Shown piece by piece: positions 51,951 to 61,431 of a stretch of 64,000 nt of DNA. Where the stretch lies: contig NZ_JAJTTE010000033.1 in assembly GCF_021343995.1 (NCBI RefSeq), positions 1-64,000 on the forward strand, read 5' to 3'. How positions within the stretch are numbered: position 1 is the first letter of the stretch; each line of letters starts with the position of its first letter. The notes beneath the pieces are model-generated. The model saw only the letters and a list, made by a program, of their open reading frames with translations, had not been told where the DNA came from and ran no database searches. Made by a program: the position numbers and the translations under genes. The DNA comes from Pseudonocardia terrae (lineage in GTDB: Bacteria > Actinomycetota > Actinomycetes > Mycobacteriales > Pseudonocardiaceae).

Positions 51951-52766
51951 TCACCCGCACAGCCGCTCCGCCAGCGCGATCGCGTCGAAGGGCGCGTGCA
52001 CCTTGACGTCGTTGTCGAAGTAGACGACCACGTCGAGGTCCGCGGCGAGCCATCCGCGGATCCGGTCGGCCCACACGTCCAGGGCCTGCGGCGTGTAGCC
52101 GCTGACGTAGAGCTCCTGGTCGCCGTGCAGCCGGACGTAGACGTGGTCGCTGGTCACGTCGGTGAGGAAGGGCCACTTGCCGGCGGTGTCCGCGACGACG
52201 AGCGCCACGTCGTGCTCCCGCAGGAGGTCGAGGAACGCCGGGTCGCGGAAGCTCTCGTGCCGGACCTCCACGGCGTGCCGCAGCGGGCGGTCGGCGTCGG
52301 TCTCCAGCAGGCTGCGGCCCTCGAGGCGCTCGTCGTGCTCCTTCGCGAGATCGGCCGCGGCGGAAGTGGTGTGCGGCAGCAGCTCGAGGAAGGCCCGCAT
52401 CCGGTCGGGGTCGAAGCGCATCCGCGGCGGCAGCTGCCACAGCACCGGCCCGAGCTTGGGACCGAGGCCCAGCACGCCGGAGGCGAAGAAGTTGGCCACC
52501 GGGGTCCGGACCTCGCGCAGCTGCTTGAGGTGCGTGACGAACCGCGGACCCTTGACCGCGAACAGGAAGTCCGGCGGCGTCTCCTCCCGCCAGCTCACCC
52601 AGCTCTCCGGCCGCTGCAGCGAGTAGAAGGACCCGTTGACCTCGATCGACGACACCGCGCGGGACAGGTACTCCAACTCGCGGCGCTGGGCCAGGCCCCT
52701 GGGATAGAACACGCCGCGCCACGGCGGGTACCGCCATCCCGACGTCCCGGTGCGCACCTCGGCCAC
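51951..52766 (-). CDS. DUF72-domain protein
   Basis: A 271-residue TIM-barrel protein of the DUF72 family: GTSGWRYPPWRGVFYP at the start, SSIEVNGSFYSLQRPESW, FLFAVKGPRFVTH, and HAVEVRHESFRDPAFLDLLR, then VYVRLHGDQELYVSGYT and VVVYFDNDVKVHAPFDA. Function unknown; these proteins are common across bacteria. GTG start, 28 bp from the divergent M20 gene, whose -10 box lies in the gap. Confidence 0.9.
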   Translation of the reverse strand: MAEVRTGTSGWRYPPWRGVFYPRGLAQRRELEYLSRAVSSIEVNGSFYSLQRPESWVSWREETPPDFLFAVKGPRFVTHLKQLREVRTPVANFFASGVLGLGPKLGPVLWQLPPRMRFDPDRMRAFLELLPHTTSAAADLAKEHDERLEGRSLLETDADRPLRHAVEVRHESFRDPAFLDLLREHDVALVVADTAGKWPFLTDVTSDHVYVRLHGDQELYVSGYTPQALDVWADRIRGWLAADLDVVVYFDNDVKVHAPFDAIALAERLCG

Positions 52767-52781
52767 GTGGTCATCCTGGCC

Positions 52782-52787
52782 TAGGGT
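52782..52787 (+). promoter_or_regulatory. -10 box TAGGGT, leaderless M20 promoter
   Basis: TAGGGT ends 7 nt before the GTG at 52795, inside the 28-bp divergent gap; CTAGG is shared by both directions. Confidence 0.5.
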
Positions 52788-52794
52788 GCGGCAG

Positions 52795-54102
52795 GTGCGC
52801 AGCGAACCCGTCCCGCCCGACGACGGCTACCTCCGCGCCCTGGTGGCCGCGACCGAGCGGGCGGTCACCGACGCCGGACCGCTCGGTTCGGACCACGCCG
52901 GGGCCACCGCCGAGCTCCGCGAACCAGTCGCCGACGCCGTCGTCGAGCTGGGTGACGAGCTGGTCGCGCTGAGCCGCGACCTGCACGCCCACCCGGAGAC
53001 GTCGTTCGGCGAGCACCGATCGGTGGCCGCCGTCGCCGAGCTGCTGAAACGGCACGGGCACGAGGCCGAGGTCGGGATCGCCGGGCTGGGGACGGCGTTG
53101 CGGGTGGGCGTCGGGACAGAGGGCCCCCACGTCGGGATCCTCGCCGAGTACGACGCACTGCCGGGGATCGGGCACGGCTGCGGCCACAACGTCATCTGCA
53201 CGACGGCCGTGGGCGCGTACCTCGCGCTCGCCGGCCGGGCGCCGGGCCGGGTCACCCTGTTCGGCACACCCGCCGAGGAGGGCGGGGGCGGCAAGGAGAC
53301 GATGGCGCGGGCCGGGGTGTTCGACGACGTCGACGCCGTCGTGATGCTCCATCCCTTCTCCCACGACGTCGCCATGCACCCGTTCCTCGGCCGCCGGCAG
53401 GTCGAGATGGTGTTCCGCGGGGTCGCGGCGCACGCGGCCGCCCAGCCGTTCATGGGCCGCAACGCCCTCGACGCCGCCGTCGCCGCCTACACCGGGGTGG
53501 CGGCGCTGCGTCAGCACCTGCCGCCGGGCGACCGGCTGCACGGGGTGTTCACGGACGGCGGGTCGCGTCCCAACGTCGTCCCGGACCGGGCGGCCTTGCT
53601 GTTCTACGTCCGCTCGGCCGAGCCGGACACCCTGCGGGACCTGGCGGCGCGGGTCACCGCGATCGCCGAGGGCGCGGCGCTGATGCACGGCTGCGGCGTC
53701 GAGCTCACCTGGGACGAGAAGCCCGCCTACCTGCCGATCCGGCACAACCGCACGCTGGCCGGGCGGTGGGCCGTCAACCAGCGGGACTGCGGCCGGACCT
53801 CGCTCAGCCCGGGCGCGGTGCCGGAGTTCCTCACCGGGTCGACCGACCTGGGGAACCTCAGCTACCGGATGCCCGCCATCCACCCGATGCTCGCGATCTC
53901 CGGGCCCACGGACTCGCTGCACACCGTCGAGTTCGCCGAGGCGGCGGGCGGGGCGGGCGGCGACGCCGGGGTCCGCGACGGTGCCCTCGGCCTCGCCCTC
54001 ACCGCCCTGGACTACCTCGCTGACCCGGCGCTGCGCGAGGCCGTGCACGCCGAGTTCGAGGCGCAGGGCGGGGCGGTCGACGTGCCGCACTATTTCGACT
54101 AG
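52795..54102 (+). CDS. M20-family metallopeptidase/amidohydrolase
   Basis: A 435-residue zinc hydrolase of the M20D amidohydrolase type, which cleaves N-acyl amino acids or p-aminobenzoyl-glutamate. Metal ligands lie in LHAHPETSFGEH, GHGCGHNVICT, TPAEEGGGGKETM and MLHPFSHDVAM. The dimerisation domain (VEMVFRGVAAHAAAQPFMGRN) is intact, and the tail has the later histidine in PAIHPMLAISG. GTG start at leaderless spacing. The first 50 residues are an extra extension. The serine hydrolase 19 bp downstream is probably transcribed from its own leaderless promoter. Confidence 0.85.
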   Translation: MRSEPVPPDDGYLRALVAATERAVTDAGPLGSDHAGATAELREPVADAVVELGDELVALSRDLHAHPETSFGEHRSVAAVAELLKRHGHEAEVGIAGLGTALRVGVGTEGPHVGILAEYDALPGIGHGCGHNVICTTAVGAYLALAGRAPGRVTLFGTPAEEGGGGKETMARAGVFDDVDAVVMLHPFSHDVAMHPFLGRRQVEMVFRGVAAHAAAQPFMGRNALDAAVAAYTGVAALRQHLPPGDRLHGVFTDGGSRPNVVPDRAALLFYVRSAEPDTLRDLAARVTAIAEGAALMHGCGVELTWDEKPAYLPIRHNRTLAGRWAVNQRDCGRTSLSPGAVPEFLTGSTDLGNLSYRMPAIHPMLAISGPTDSLHTVEFAEAAGGAGGDAGVRDGALGLALTALDYLADPALREAVHAEFEAQGGAVDVPHYFD

Positions 54103-54109
54103 CCCCAAC

Positions 54110-54115
54110 TACGCT
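54110..54115 (+). promoter_or_regulatory. -10 box TACGCT, leaderless hydrolase promoter
   Basis: TACGCT ends 6 nt before the GTG at 54122, right after the M20 stop codon. Confidence 0.5.
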
Positions 54116-54121
54116 CGACCC

Positions 54122-54940
54122 GTGGATCTCGCCCGCGCCACGCGCGCCGTCCTGGACTGGCCCGTCGACCACGTCGCCGCCGCGGTGGTGGGTGCCGACG
54201 GCGAGGTCCGCGCGACGGCGGGGGACCTCGACCGGGAGTTCCGCCTCGCCTCGGTGACCAAGCTGCTCTCCGCCTACGCCGTGCTCATCGCTGTCGAGGA
54301 GGGTGCGATCGAGTGGGACGACCCGGCCGGCCCGGAGGGCTCCACGATCCGGCACCTCGCCGCGCACACCTCCGGCCTCGCCTTCGACTCCGACGACGTC
54401 CAGGCGAAGCCGGGCACCCGGCGGATCTACTCGAACGCCGGGTTCACGGTGCTCGGCGACGCGATCGCCAAGGCCAGCGGCATCGCGTTCCCGGAGTACC
54501 TGCGCGAGGCCGTCCTCGCCCCGCTCGGGCTCGACGCGACCGAGCTGCGCGGCCCCGCGGGCTCCGGCGCCTTCTCCACGGCCGCCGACATGGCACGGTT
54601 CGCCGCCGAGCTGCTGTCGCCCACGCTCGTCGCGCCCGCGACCTTCGCCGAGGCCACCCGGGTCGTCTTCCCGGGCCTCAACGGCGTGCTGCCCGGCTAC
54701 GGCTCGCAGCGCCCGAACGACTGGGGGGCCGGCTTCGAGATTCGCGACGGCAAGAGCCCGCACTGGACCGGCACCCGCAACTCGCCCCGCACGTTCGGGC
54801 ACTTCGGCCAGTCCGGGACCTTCTTGTGGGTCGACCCCGTTGCGGGCGCCGCCTGCGTGGTGCTCACCGACCGGAAGTTCGGCGAGTGGGCCGTCGAGGC
54901 GTGGACGCCGTACAACGACAGGATCCTCGCGGCCCTGTGA
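54122..54940 (+). CDS. Serine hydrolase, beta-lactamase fold
   Basis: A 272-residue penicillin-binding-like serine hydrolase. The nucleophile and lysine are in LASVTKLLSAYA (SxxK), the tyrosine in RIYSNAGFTVLGD (YSN) and the third motif in FGHFGQSGTFLW (HxG), as in class C-type esterases and D,D-peptidases. There is no signal peptide, so the enzyme seems cytoplasmic and an esterase or amidase rather than a resistance beta-lactamase. GTG start with leaderless box. Confidence 0.85.
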   Translation: MDLARATRAVLDWPVDHVAAAVVGADGEVRATAGDLDREFRLASVTKLLSAYAVLIAVEEGAIEWDDPAGPEGSTIRHLAAHTSGLAFDSDDVQAKPGTRRIYSNAGFTVLGDAIAKASGIAFPEYLREAVLAPLGLDATELRGPAGSGAFSTAADMARFAAELLSPTLVAPATFAEATRVVFPGLNGVLPGYGSQRPNDWGAGFEIRDGKSPHWTGTRNSPRTFGHFGQSGTFLWVDPVAGAACVVLTDRKFGEWAVEAWTPYNDRILAAL

Positions 54941-55323
54941 ACAGCCCGTATGCGGCAGGATCCGGAACGTGACCCACGACACCCCGTGGATCCGGGAATC
55001 ATCCGCGGGCCCCGCCCGTTGGATCACATGTCCGAGCCGGGCGAGCAGTGTCCCCGGGCCGCAACAGATAAACGCCGCCGCGGAATACCGTACGGCTGGA
55101 GCCGCGGTGTGCCACTCGCCGCGAGGCGACCTGCGTCCGGCTCGGACCCCATCGTCGACCAGGGAATTTCGCCCCGGCCGCGTGGGTTGAAGGAAGCGTC
55201 CGGATCGGGCGGACACCGTGTCCCCGGGTCTCAACCATCTGCCGCTGCGAGCGGCCACGCGCCGAGAGGCGACCGGCCGTCCGGCCCGGACCTTCCACCC
55301 CTACTTCGCTCGAGGAGCACGCC
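54941..55323. other. Intergenic region without a supported gene
   Basis: About 383 bp. The stretch GGCCGCAACAGATAAACGCC near 55061 and the AATACCGTACGG following it are the least GC-rich parts and may hold the promoter of the small gene at 55324. No repeat or hairpin with a T-tract is evident. Confidence 0.4.
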
Positions 55324-55584
55324 ATGAAGGGCGACCGCGTCGAGATCGTGGTCGACGCCGGCAGCGGCACCACCCGGACCTACGAGGTCGAGGCGACCCG
55401 CGCCGGGCGCCGCGTCGACATCGCGCAGACCCGCGGCACAGTGGAGGTCAGCGAGGTCACGCGCGGCGGCACCGTCGTGCGCACCGCCCGCTTCCTGGCC
55501 GGCCGGGTGGTCGCGCTCGTGGAGCACCCCGCCACCGACGACCCCGTGGCCGAGGAGATCACCCCGGCGCTGCGCTCGGCCTGA
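55324..55584 (+). CDS. Small conserved hypothetical protein
   Basis: An 86-residue, probably all-beta protein (DRVEIVVDAGSGTTRTYEVE, VEVSEVTRGGTVVRTARFLA) with no membrane segment. The ATG at 55324 follows CGAGGAG at proper spacing, supporting translation. I do not recognise the family. It is co-directional with hrpA but 158 bp away. Confidence 0.5.
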   Translation: MKGDRVEIVVDAGSGTTRTYEVEATRAGRRVDIAQTRGTVEVSEVTRGGTVVRTARFLAGRVVALVEHPATDDPVAEEITPALRSA

Positions 55585-55742
55585 CGGCCGCAAACCCGTC
55601 GCGCCGCCCCCGGCCGTCGGTCAGACTGGGACCGAGCGGGTGTGATCCACACCGCCCGCCGGAACAGATCCTCCGGCCGGCCCGTTGAACCCGATGCCCG
55701 CCGGGCGCGGTCCTCGCCCCCGACAGGCAGACTTGACGATCG

Positions 55743-58700
55743 ATGACCTCCATCCGAGCCACCGGGAACACGACTGCGCGCGCGGGCGATCCCTCCGCAC
55801 GCACCGGCGTTCCCCTCCCGTCCGGTCCGACACCCACCATCGCGACCGGACCCGCCGCCCCGCAGGCCGCGGCTGCGCCCCAGAGCGGCAGCGCCGCGAC
55901 CCCGGGTAGCGGCGACCGGACCCGCCGCCGCACACCCCGCCGGCGCGGGTCCCGGGGCCGGAGCGCACCCGCCGAGAGGCGGGGGAACGCGCCCGGCCCC
56001 GCCAGCGCCTCTCCCGACGGCCGAACCGACGGCCGCCCCGCCGACGAGCGCCGTGACGGCAGCCGCGACTCGGGCCGTGACTCCGGGAATGGTCGCAGCC
56101 GCGGTCAGCGTCCCGAGCGGACCGAGCCCGCCACACCGTCGCTGCCCGCGGAGGTCCTCGCCGACCTCGAGCGCCGCATCGCCGAGCTGGGCCCGCACGA
56201 CGCGACCCGGCTGACCCGACGGTTCCGCGGTGCCCGCCGCTCCGGCGACGGCACCGCCCAGCAGGCCGTGGCCGACGCCGTCGCCGCGGCCGAGCACCGG
56301 CTCGAGCGCCGCCGCACCGCGGTGCCGCGCATCGCCTACCCCGCCGCGCTGCCCGTCAGCGCCCGGCGCGAGGACATCGCCGCGGCGATCCGCGACCACC
56401 AGGTCGTGATCGTCGCCGGTGAGACGGGCTCCGGGAAGACCACCCAGCTGCCGAAGATCTGCCTCGAGCTGGGCCGCGGCGTCTCCGGCATGATCGGCCA
56501 CACCCAGCCGCGCCGGCTCGCCGCGCGGACCGTCGCCGCCCGCATCGCCGAGGAGCTCGGCACGGAGCTGGGTGACGTCGTCGGCTGGAAGGTCCGCTTC
56601 ACCGACCAGGTGGGCGACCGCACGATGGTCAAGCTGATGACGGACGGCATCCTGCTCGCCGAACTCACCGGCGACCGGGACCTGCTGCAGTACGACACGC
56701 TCATCATCGACGAGGCGCACGAGCGCAGCCTCAACATCGACTTCATCCTCGGCTACCTCACGCAGCTGCTGCCCCGGCGTCCCGACCTCAAGGTGATCAT
56801 CACCTCGGCGACGATCGACCCGGAGCGGTTCGCCCGGCATTTCGGCACGTCCGAGGAGCCCGCCCCGATCGTCGAGGTCTCGGGGCGCTCCTACCCCGTC
56901 GAGATCCGGTACCGGCCCGTCGTCGACCCCGACGACCCCGACGCCGACCCGGACCGCGAGGAGATCGACGCCATCGGCGACGCGGTCACCGAGCTGCAGC
57001 GCGAGGGCCCCGGCGACACCCTCGTGTTCCTGCCCGGCGAGCGGGAGATCCGCGACACCGCGGACGCGTTGGCGCGCCGGAACTTCCGCAACACCGAGAT
57101 CCTGCCGCTCTACGCCCGGTTGACCACCGCCGAGCAGCAGCGCGTCTTCGCCCCGCACCCCGGGAACCGGATCGTGCTGGCCACCAACGTCGCCGAGACC
57201 TCGCTGACCGTCCCCGGCATCAAGTACGTGATCGACACCGGCACGGCCCGCATCTCGCGCTACTCCCGCCGGCTCAAGGTGCAGCGGCTGCCGATCGAGA
57301 AGATCTCGCAGGCCAGCGCCGACCAGCGCGCCGGCCGCTGCGGCCGCACGTCCGACGGCGTCTGCATCCGGCTCTACGCCGAGGACGACTTCGACGCGCG
57401 CCCCGAGTTCACCGACCCCGAGATCCTGCGCACCAACCTCGCGTCGGTCGTGCTGCAGATGATCGCGCTGGACCTGGGCGAGATCTCCGCGTTCCCGTTC
57501 GTCGAGCCCCCGGACCGCCGGGACGTCGCCGACGGCCTCGCCCTGCTGCACGAGCTGGGCGCGGTCGACCACGGCGCCCTGACGGCGGTGGGCCAGGCCC
57601 TCGCCCGGCTGCCCGTCGACCCCCGGCTCGGCCGGATGCTGGTGGAGGCCAACCGGACCGGCTGCCTCACCGAGGTCCTCGTGATCGCCGCGGCGCTGTC
57701 GGTGCAGGACCCGCGCGAGCGGCCGACCGAGCAGCGCCAGGCCGCCGACGAGAAGCACAACCGCTTCCGCGTGGAGGGCTCGGACTTCCTCGCGTTCGTC
57801 GCGCTCTGGCAGTACCTGGCCGAGCAGCGGGAGGTGTTGTCCGGCAACCGGTTCCGCCGCACGCTGCGCGAGGAGTTCCTGCACTACCTGCGCATCCGCG
57901 AGTGGTGGGACCTGCACGGCCAGCTCCGCCGGGCCGCGCGTTCGGCCGGGATGACCGCCAACGACACGCCCGCCGACCCCGACCGGATCCACCAGGCGTT
58001 GCTCTCCGGGCTGCTGTCCCAGGTGGGGCTGCTGGAGGAGACCGACACGAAGCAGCGGGGCGGGCGGGGAGACGACACGGCGCGCCGCGGCGCGCGGGAG
58101 TACCTCGGGGCCCGCAACGCGAAGTTCGCGATCTGGCCGGGCTCGGCGCTGGCGAAGAAGCCGCCGCGCTGGGTGATGGCGGCCGAGCTCGTCGAGACCT
58201 CCCGGCTGTGGGCGCGGACCGTCGCGAGGATCGAGCCGGAGTGGATCGAGCCGCTCGCCGGACATCTCGTCAAGAAGACGTATTCGGAGCCGCACTGGTC
58301 GCGCAAGCGAGCGAGCGCCGTCGCCACCGAGCGCGTGACGCTGCACGGGATCCCCGTGATCGCCGACCGGACCGTGGACTTCGGCCGCATCGACCCCGAG
58401 GTGTCGCGCGACCTGTTCCTGCGGCACGCGCTCGTCGAGGGCGACTGGGAGACCCGACACCGGTTCTTCCACACCAACCGCGCGCTGCTCGACGACGCCG
58501 AGGAGCTCGAGCACCGCGCCCGGCGCCGGGACCTCGTGGTCGACGAGGACACCCTCTTCGAGTTCTACGACCGACGGGTGCCGGCGTCCGTGGTGTCGGG
58601 CCGGCACTTCGACTCCTGGTGGAAGAAGGAGTCGCGGCGGAACCCCGAGCTGCTCGACTTCACCGCCGAGATGCTGGAGACCGAGGCCGCGCGCGGAGTC

Positions 58701-60080
58701 GACCGCTCGGCGTACCCGGACCACGTCGCCGCCGGCGGGCTGACCCTGCCGCTGTCGTACGCGTTCGAGCCCGGGCACCACACGGACGGCGTGACCGTCG
58801 ACGTCCCCGTGGCCGCGCTGCACCAGGTCGACCCGACGCCGTTCACCTGGCAGGTCCCCGGGCTGCGCGAGGAGCTCGTCACGGCGTTGATCAAGACGCT
58901 GCCGAAGACGTTGCGCCGCAACTTCTCTCCCGCCCCGGACCACGCCAGGGCCGTGCTCGCCCGGGTGCGCGCCGGGGACGAGCCGCTCCTCGACGCGCTG
59001 GAGCGCGAGCTCGGCAGGATGCGCAACGTGCGGATCGGGCGCGACGACTGGGAGCTGGACCGGCTGCCCGAGCACCTCGTCGTCACCTTCCGGGTGCTCG
59101 ACGAGAAGGGCCGCGAGCTGGCCAGGGGCACCGACCTCGAGGCGCTGCGCGAGCAGCTCGCCCCGCAGGTCCGGCAGGAGATCGCGGCTGCGGGCCGGGA
59201 TATCGAGCGGACCGGGCTGACCAGCTGGACCGGTGACATCGGGTCCGGTGGCGAGCTCCCCCGCGAGCTGCCCATACGCCGCGGCACGCACGTGGTGACC
59301 GGCTTCCCGGGTCTGCTCGACCGCGGCACAAGCGTTGATGTCCGGGTGTTCGCCACGGCCGCCGAGCGGGACGCTGCGCACCGCCGCGGCGTCCGGCGGC
59401 TGCTGCTGCTCGCGACGCCCTCGCCGGCCAAGCAGGTGCAGCGCGGGCTGGACAACCGGGCGAGGCTGACCCTGTCGCGCAACCCGCACGGCAGCGTCGA
59501 CGCGCTGCTCGAGGACTGCGTGACGTGCGCGGCCGACCACCTGATCGCCCGGGCCGGCGGCCCGTGCTGGGACCTGGCCGGCTACGAGCGACTCCAGGGC
59601 GTGTTCGCGCAGCATCTCGCCGGCACCACGATGCAGGTCCTGCAGGCCGTCCGGGCGGTGCTGGACCGCTGGCACCCCGTGCAGGCGGCGCTCGCCGAGC
59701 TGCGCTCGCCCGCGACCCGCGAGGGCGCGGCGGACATCCGCGCGCAGCTCGCGGCGCTGGTCGGGCCGGGCTTCGCCACGGCGGCGGGCGCGAACCGGCT
59801 CGCCGACGTCACCCGGTACCTGCAGGCCGCCGGGATCCGGATCGACAAGCTCCGTACCGACCCGGCCCGCGACGCCGACTGGACCGCGCAGGTCCGCGTC
59901 GTCGCCGACGAGTACGCGGACGAGCTCGCCGCGCTGCCCGAGGGCGTCGATCCCCCGGCCGGCCTGGTCGAGGTGCGCTGGATGATCGAGGAGCTGCGGG
60001 TGAGCCTCTACGCGCACCCGATGAAGACCCGCCACCCGGTCTCGATCAAGCGGATCCAGAATGCGCTCGACGAGCTGTAG
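55743..60080 (+). CDS. hrpA: ATP-dependent RNA helicase HrpA
   Basis: A 1445-residue DEAH-box helicase. After an extra 130-residue Arg/Gly/Ser-rich N-terminus come the helicase core motifs: Walker A GETGSGKTTQLPK (near 226), DEAH in LIIDEAHERSLNI (near 322), SAT in ITSATIDPERF, then motifs V and VI (LATNVAETSLTVPGIKY and QRAGRCGRTSDG). The winged-helix/HA2, OB-fold and DUF3418 domains follow. HrpA remodels RNA or ribosome complexes; in E. coli it rescues collided ribosomes. The start is taken at the first ATG with protein-like sequence; the true start could be further in, at the core domain. Confidence 0.93.
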   Translation: MTSIRATGNTTARAGDPSARTGVPLPSGPTPTIATGPAAPQAAAAPQSGSAATPGSGDRTRRRTPRRRGSRGRSAPAERRGNAPGPASASPDGRTDGRPADERRDGSRDSGRDSGNGRSRGQRPERTEPATPSLPAEVLADLERRIAELGPHDATRLTRRFRGARRSGDGTAQQAVADAVAAAEHRLERRRTAVPRIAYPAALPVSARREDIAAAIRDHQVVIVAGETGSGKTTQLPKICLELGRGVSGMIGHTQPRRLAARTVAARIAEELGTELGDVVGWKVRFTDQVGDRTMVKLMTDGILLAELTGDRDLLQYDTLIIDEAHERSLNIDFILGYLTQLLPRRPDLKVIITSATIDPERFARHFGTSEEPAPIVEVSGRSYPVEIRYRPVVDPDDPDADPDREEIDAIGDAVTELQREGPGDTLVFLPGEREIRDTADALARRNFRNTEILPLYARLTTAEQQRVFAPHPGNRIVLATNVAETSLTVPGIKYVIDTGTARISRYSRRLKVQRLPIEKISQASADQRAGRCGRTSDGVCIRLYAEDDFDARPEFTDPEILRTNLASVVLQMIALDLGEISAFPFVEPPDRRDVADGLALLHELGAVDHGALTAVGQALARLPVDPRLGRMLVEANRTGCLTEVLVIAAALSVQDPRERPTEQRQAADEKHNRFRVEGSDFLAFVALWQYLAEQREVLSGNRFRRTLREEFLHYLRIREWWDLHGQLRRAARSAGMTANDTPADPDRIHQALLSGLLSQVGLLEETDTKQRGGRGDDTARRGAREYLGARNAKFAIWPGSALAKKPPRWVMAAELVETSRLWARTVARIEPEWIEPLAGHLVKKTYSEPHWSRKRASAVATERVTLHGIPVIADRTVDFGRIDPEVSRDLFLRHALVEGDWETRHRFFHTNRALLDDAEELEHRARRRDLVVDEDTLFEFYDRRVPASVVSGRHFDSWWKKESRRNPELLDFTAEMLETEAARGVDRSAYPDHVAAGGLTLPLSYAFEPGHHTDGVTVDVPVAALHQVDPTPFTWQVPGLREELVTALIKTLPKTLRRNFSPAPDHARAVLARVRAGDEPLLDALERELGRMRNVRIGRDDWELDRLPEHLVVTFRVLDEKGRELARGTDLEALREQLAPQVRQEIAAAGRDIERTGLTSWTGDIGSGGELPRELPIRRGTHVVTGFPGLLDRGTSVDVRVFATAAERDAAHRRGVRRLLLLATPSPAKQVQRGLDNRARLTLSRNPHGSVDALLEDCVTCAADHLIARAGGPCWDLAGYERLQGVFAQHLAGTTMQVLQAVRAVLDRWHPVQAALAELRSPATREGAADIRAQLAALVGPGFATAAGANRLADVTRYLQAAGIRIDKLRTDPARDADWTAQVRVVADEYADELAALPEGVDPPAGLVEVRWMIEELRVSLYAHPMKTRHPVSIKRIQNALDEL

Positions 60081-60122
60081 TCCCGAGGTGCCGCGCGGCC
60101 CGAGGCAGGGCAAGGTGATCCC

Positions 60123-61316
60123 ATGGAGCCGCAGTACGCCCACCTCGGCGAGGCGCTGGGGACGGACTTCTTCTCGGTCCGCGAGCAGTTCACCGACGAG
60201 CAGTGGGAGCGGTTCGCCACCGTCCGCAAGTTCGTCGACGCCGAGGTGCTGCCGGAGATCGGCGGGTACTGGGAGCGCGGCGAGCTGCCGTGGCACCTGA
60301 TCCGGAGGCTCCCCGAGCTGGGCGTCGTCGGCGAGACGATCGCCGGGTACGGCGCGGCCGGCATGAGCCCGCTGGCCTGCGGCCTCGTCCACATGGAACT
60401 GCACCGCGGCGACGGCTCGCTGGGCACCTTCCTCGGCGTGCACGCCGGGCTCGCGATGCAGTCGATCGCGATGTGCGGCAGCGCGGAGCAGAAGCAGCGC
60501 TGGCTGCCGTCGATGTCCACGATGCAGCGGCTGGGCGCCTTCGCGCTCACCGAGCCGGACCACGGGTCCGACTCGGTCGCGCTGGAGACCACCGCCCGTC
60601 GCGAGGGCGACCACTGGGTGCTCGACGGCGCCAAGCGCTGGATCGGCAACGGCACGATCGCCGACCTCGTCGTCGTCTGGGCCCGGGACGTGGCCGACGG
60701 CGAGGTGAAGGGCTTCGTCGTGGAGACCCCGGCCGAGGGCTACGAGGCCACGGTCATCGGCGGCAAGGTGTCGGTGCGCGCGGTCTGGCAGGCCGACATC
60801 ACGCTCACCGGCGTGCGCGTGCCCGAGGAGAACCGGCTGACCGGGGCGCGGACCTTCGCCGACTGCGCCGAGGTCCTGGCGAGCACCCGCGGGCTCTGCG
60901 CGTGGATGGCGCTCGGCCACGCGACCGCGGGCTACGACGCCGCCCTTCGGTATGCGAAGGAGCGCACGCAGTTCGGCAAGCCCCTGGCCGCGTTCCAGAT
61001 CGTGCAGGAGAAGCTCGTCGGCATGCTGGCCGACCTCACCGGCATGCAGCTCTACTGCATGCAGATCGGCCGGCTCGCCGAGGCCGGGCGGCTGTCCCCG
61101 ACGGTCGCCGGGCTGGCCAAGCGGAACAACACCCAGGCCGCGCGGCGGATCCTCGGCACCGCCCGGGACCTGCTGGGCGGCAACGGGATCCTGCTCGAGC
61201 ACCACGTCGCCCGGCACTGGGCGGACATCGAGGCGGTGCACACCTTCGAGGGCACCGAGACCATGCAGACGCTGATCGTCGGCAAGGAGATCACGGGTAT
61301 CGGCGCCTTCTCCTGA
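60123..61316 (+). CDS. Acyl-CoA dehydrogenase (glutaryl-CoA dehydrogenase-like)
   Basis: A 397-residue flavoenzyme oxidising acyl-CoA to enoyl-CoA. FAD and substrate segments are visible: FALTEPDHGSDSVALETTAR, WVLDGAKRWIGNGTIADLVV, AKERTQFGKPLAAFQ, LGTARDLLGGNGILLEHHVA. The catalytic base is the glutamate of HTFEGTETMQTLIVGKEITG, the position and pattern of glutaryl-CoA and isovaleryl-type enzymes. It is 42 bp after hrpA and 115 bp before an acyl-CoA ligase in the same direction, a possible catabolic pair. Confidence 0.87.
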   Translation: MEPQYAHLGEALGTDFFSVREQFTDEQWERFATVRKFVDAEVLPEIGGYWERGELPWHLIRRLPELGVVGETIAGYGAAGMSPLACGLVHMELHRGDGSLGTFLGVHAGLAMQSIAMCGSAEQKQRWLPSMSTMQRLGAFALTEPDHGSDSVALETTARREGDHWVLDGAKRWIGNGTIADLVVVWARDVADGEVKGFVVETPAEGYEATVIGGKVSVRAVWQADITLTGVRVPEENRLTGARTFADCAEVLASTRGLCAWMALGHATAGYDAALRYAKERTQFGKPLAAFQIVQEKLVGMLADLTGMQLYCMQIGRLAEAGRLSPTVAGLAKRNNTQAARRILGTARDLLGGNGILLEHHVARHWADIEAVHTFEGTETMQTLIVGKEITGIGAFS

Positions 61317-61431
61317 CCCTTCTCCGGAGCCGCCTGCCGAGCCTCGTCCCGAGCCTGCTCCGCAGCCTCGACGGCGGGGCCCGTACCGGGGTCTACTGAT
61401 CGCCGAACGGCTCGACGAGGAGGCCCCGCGC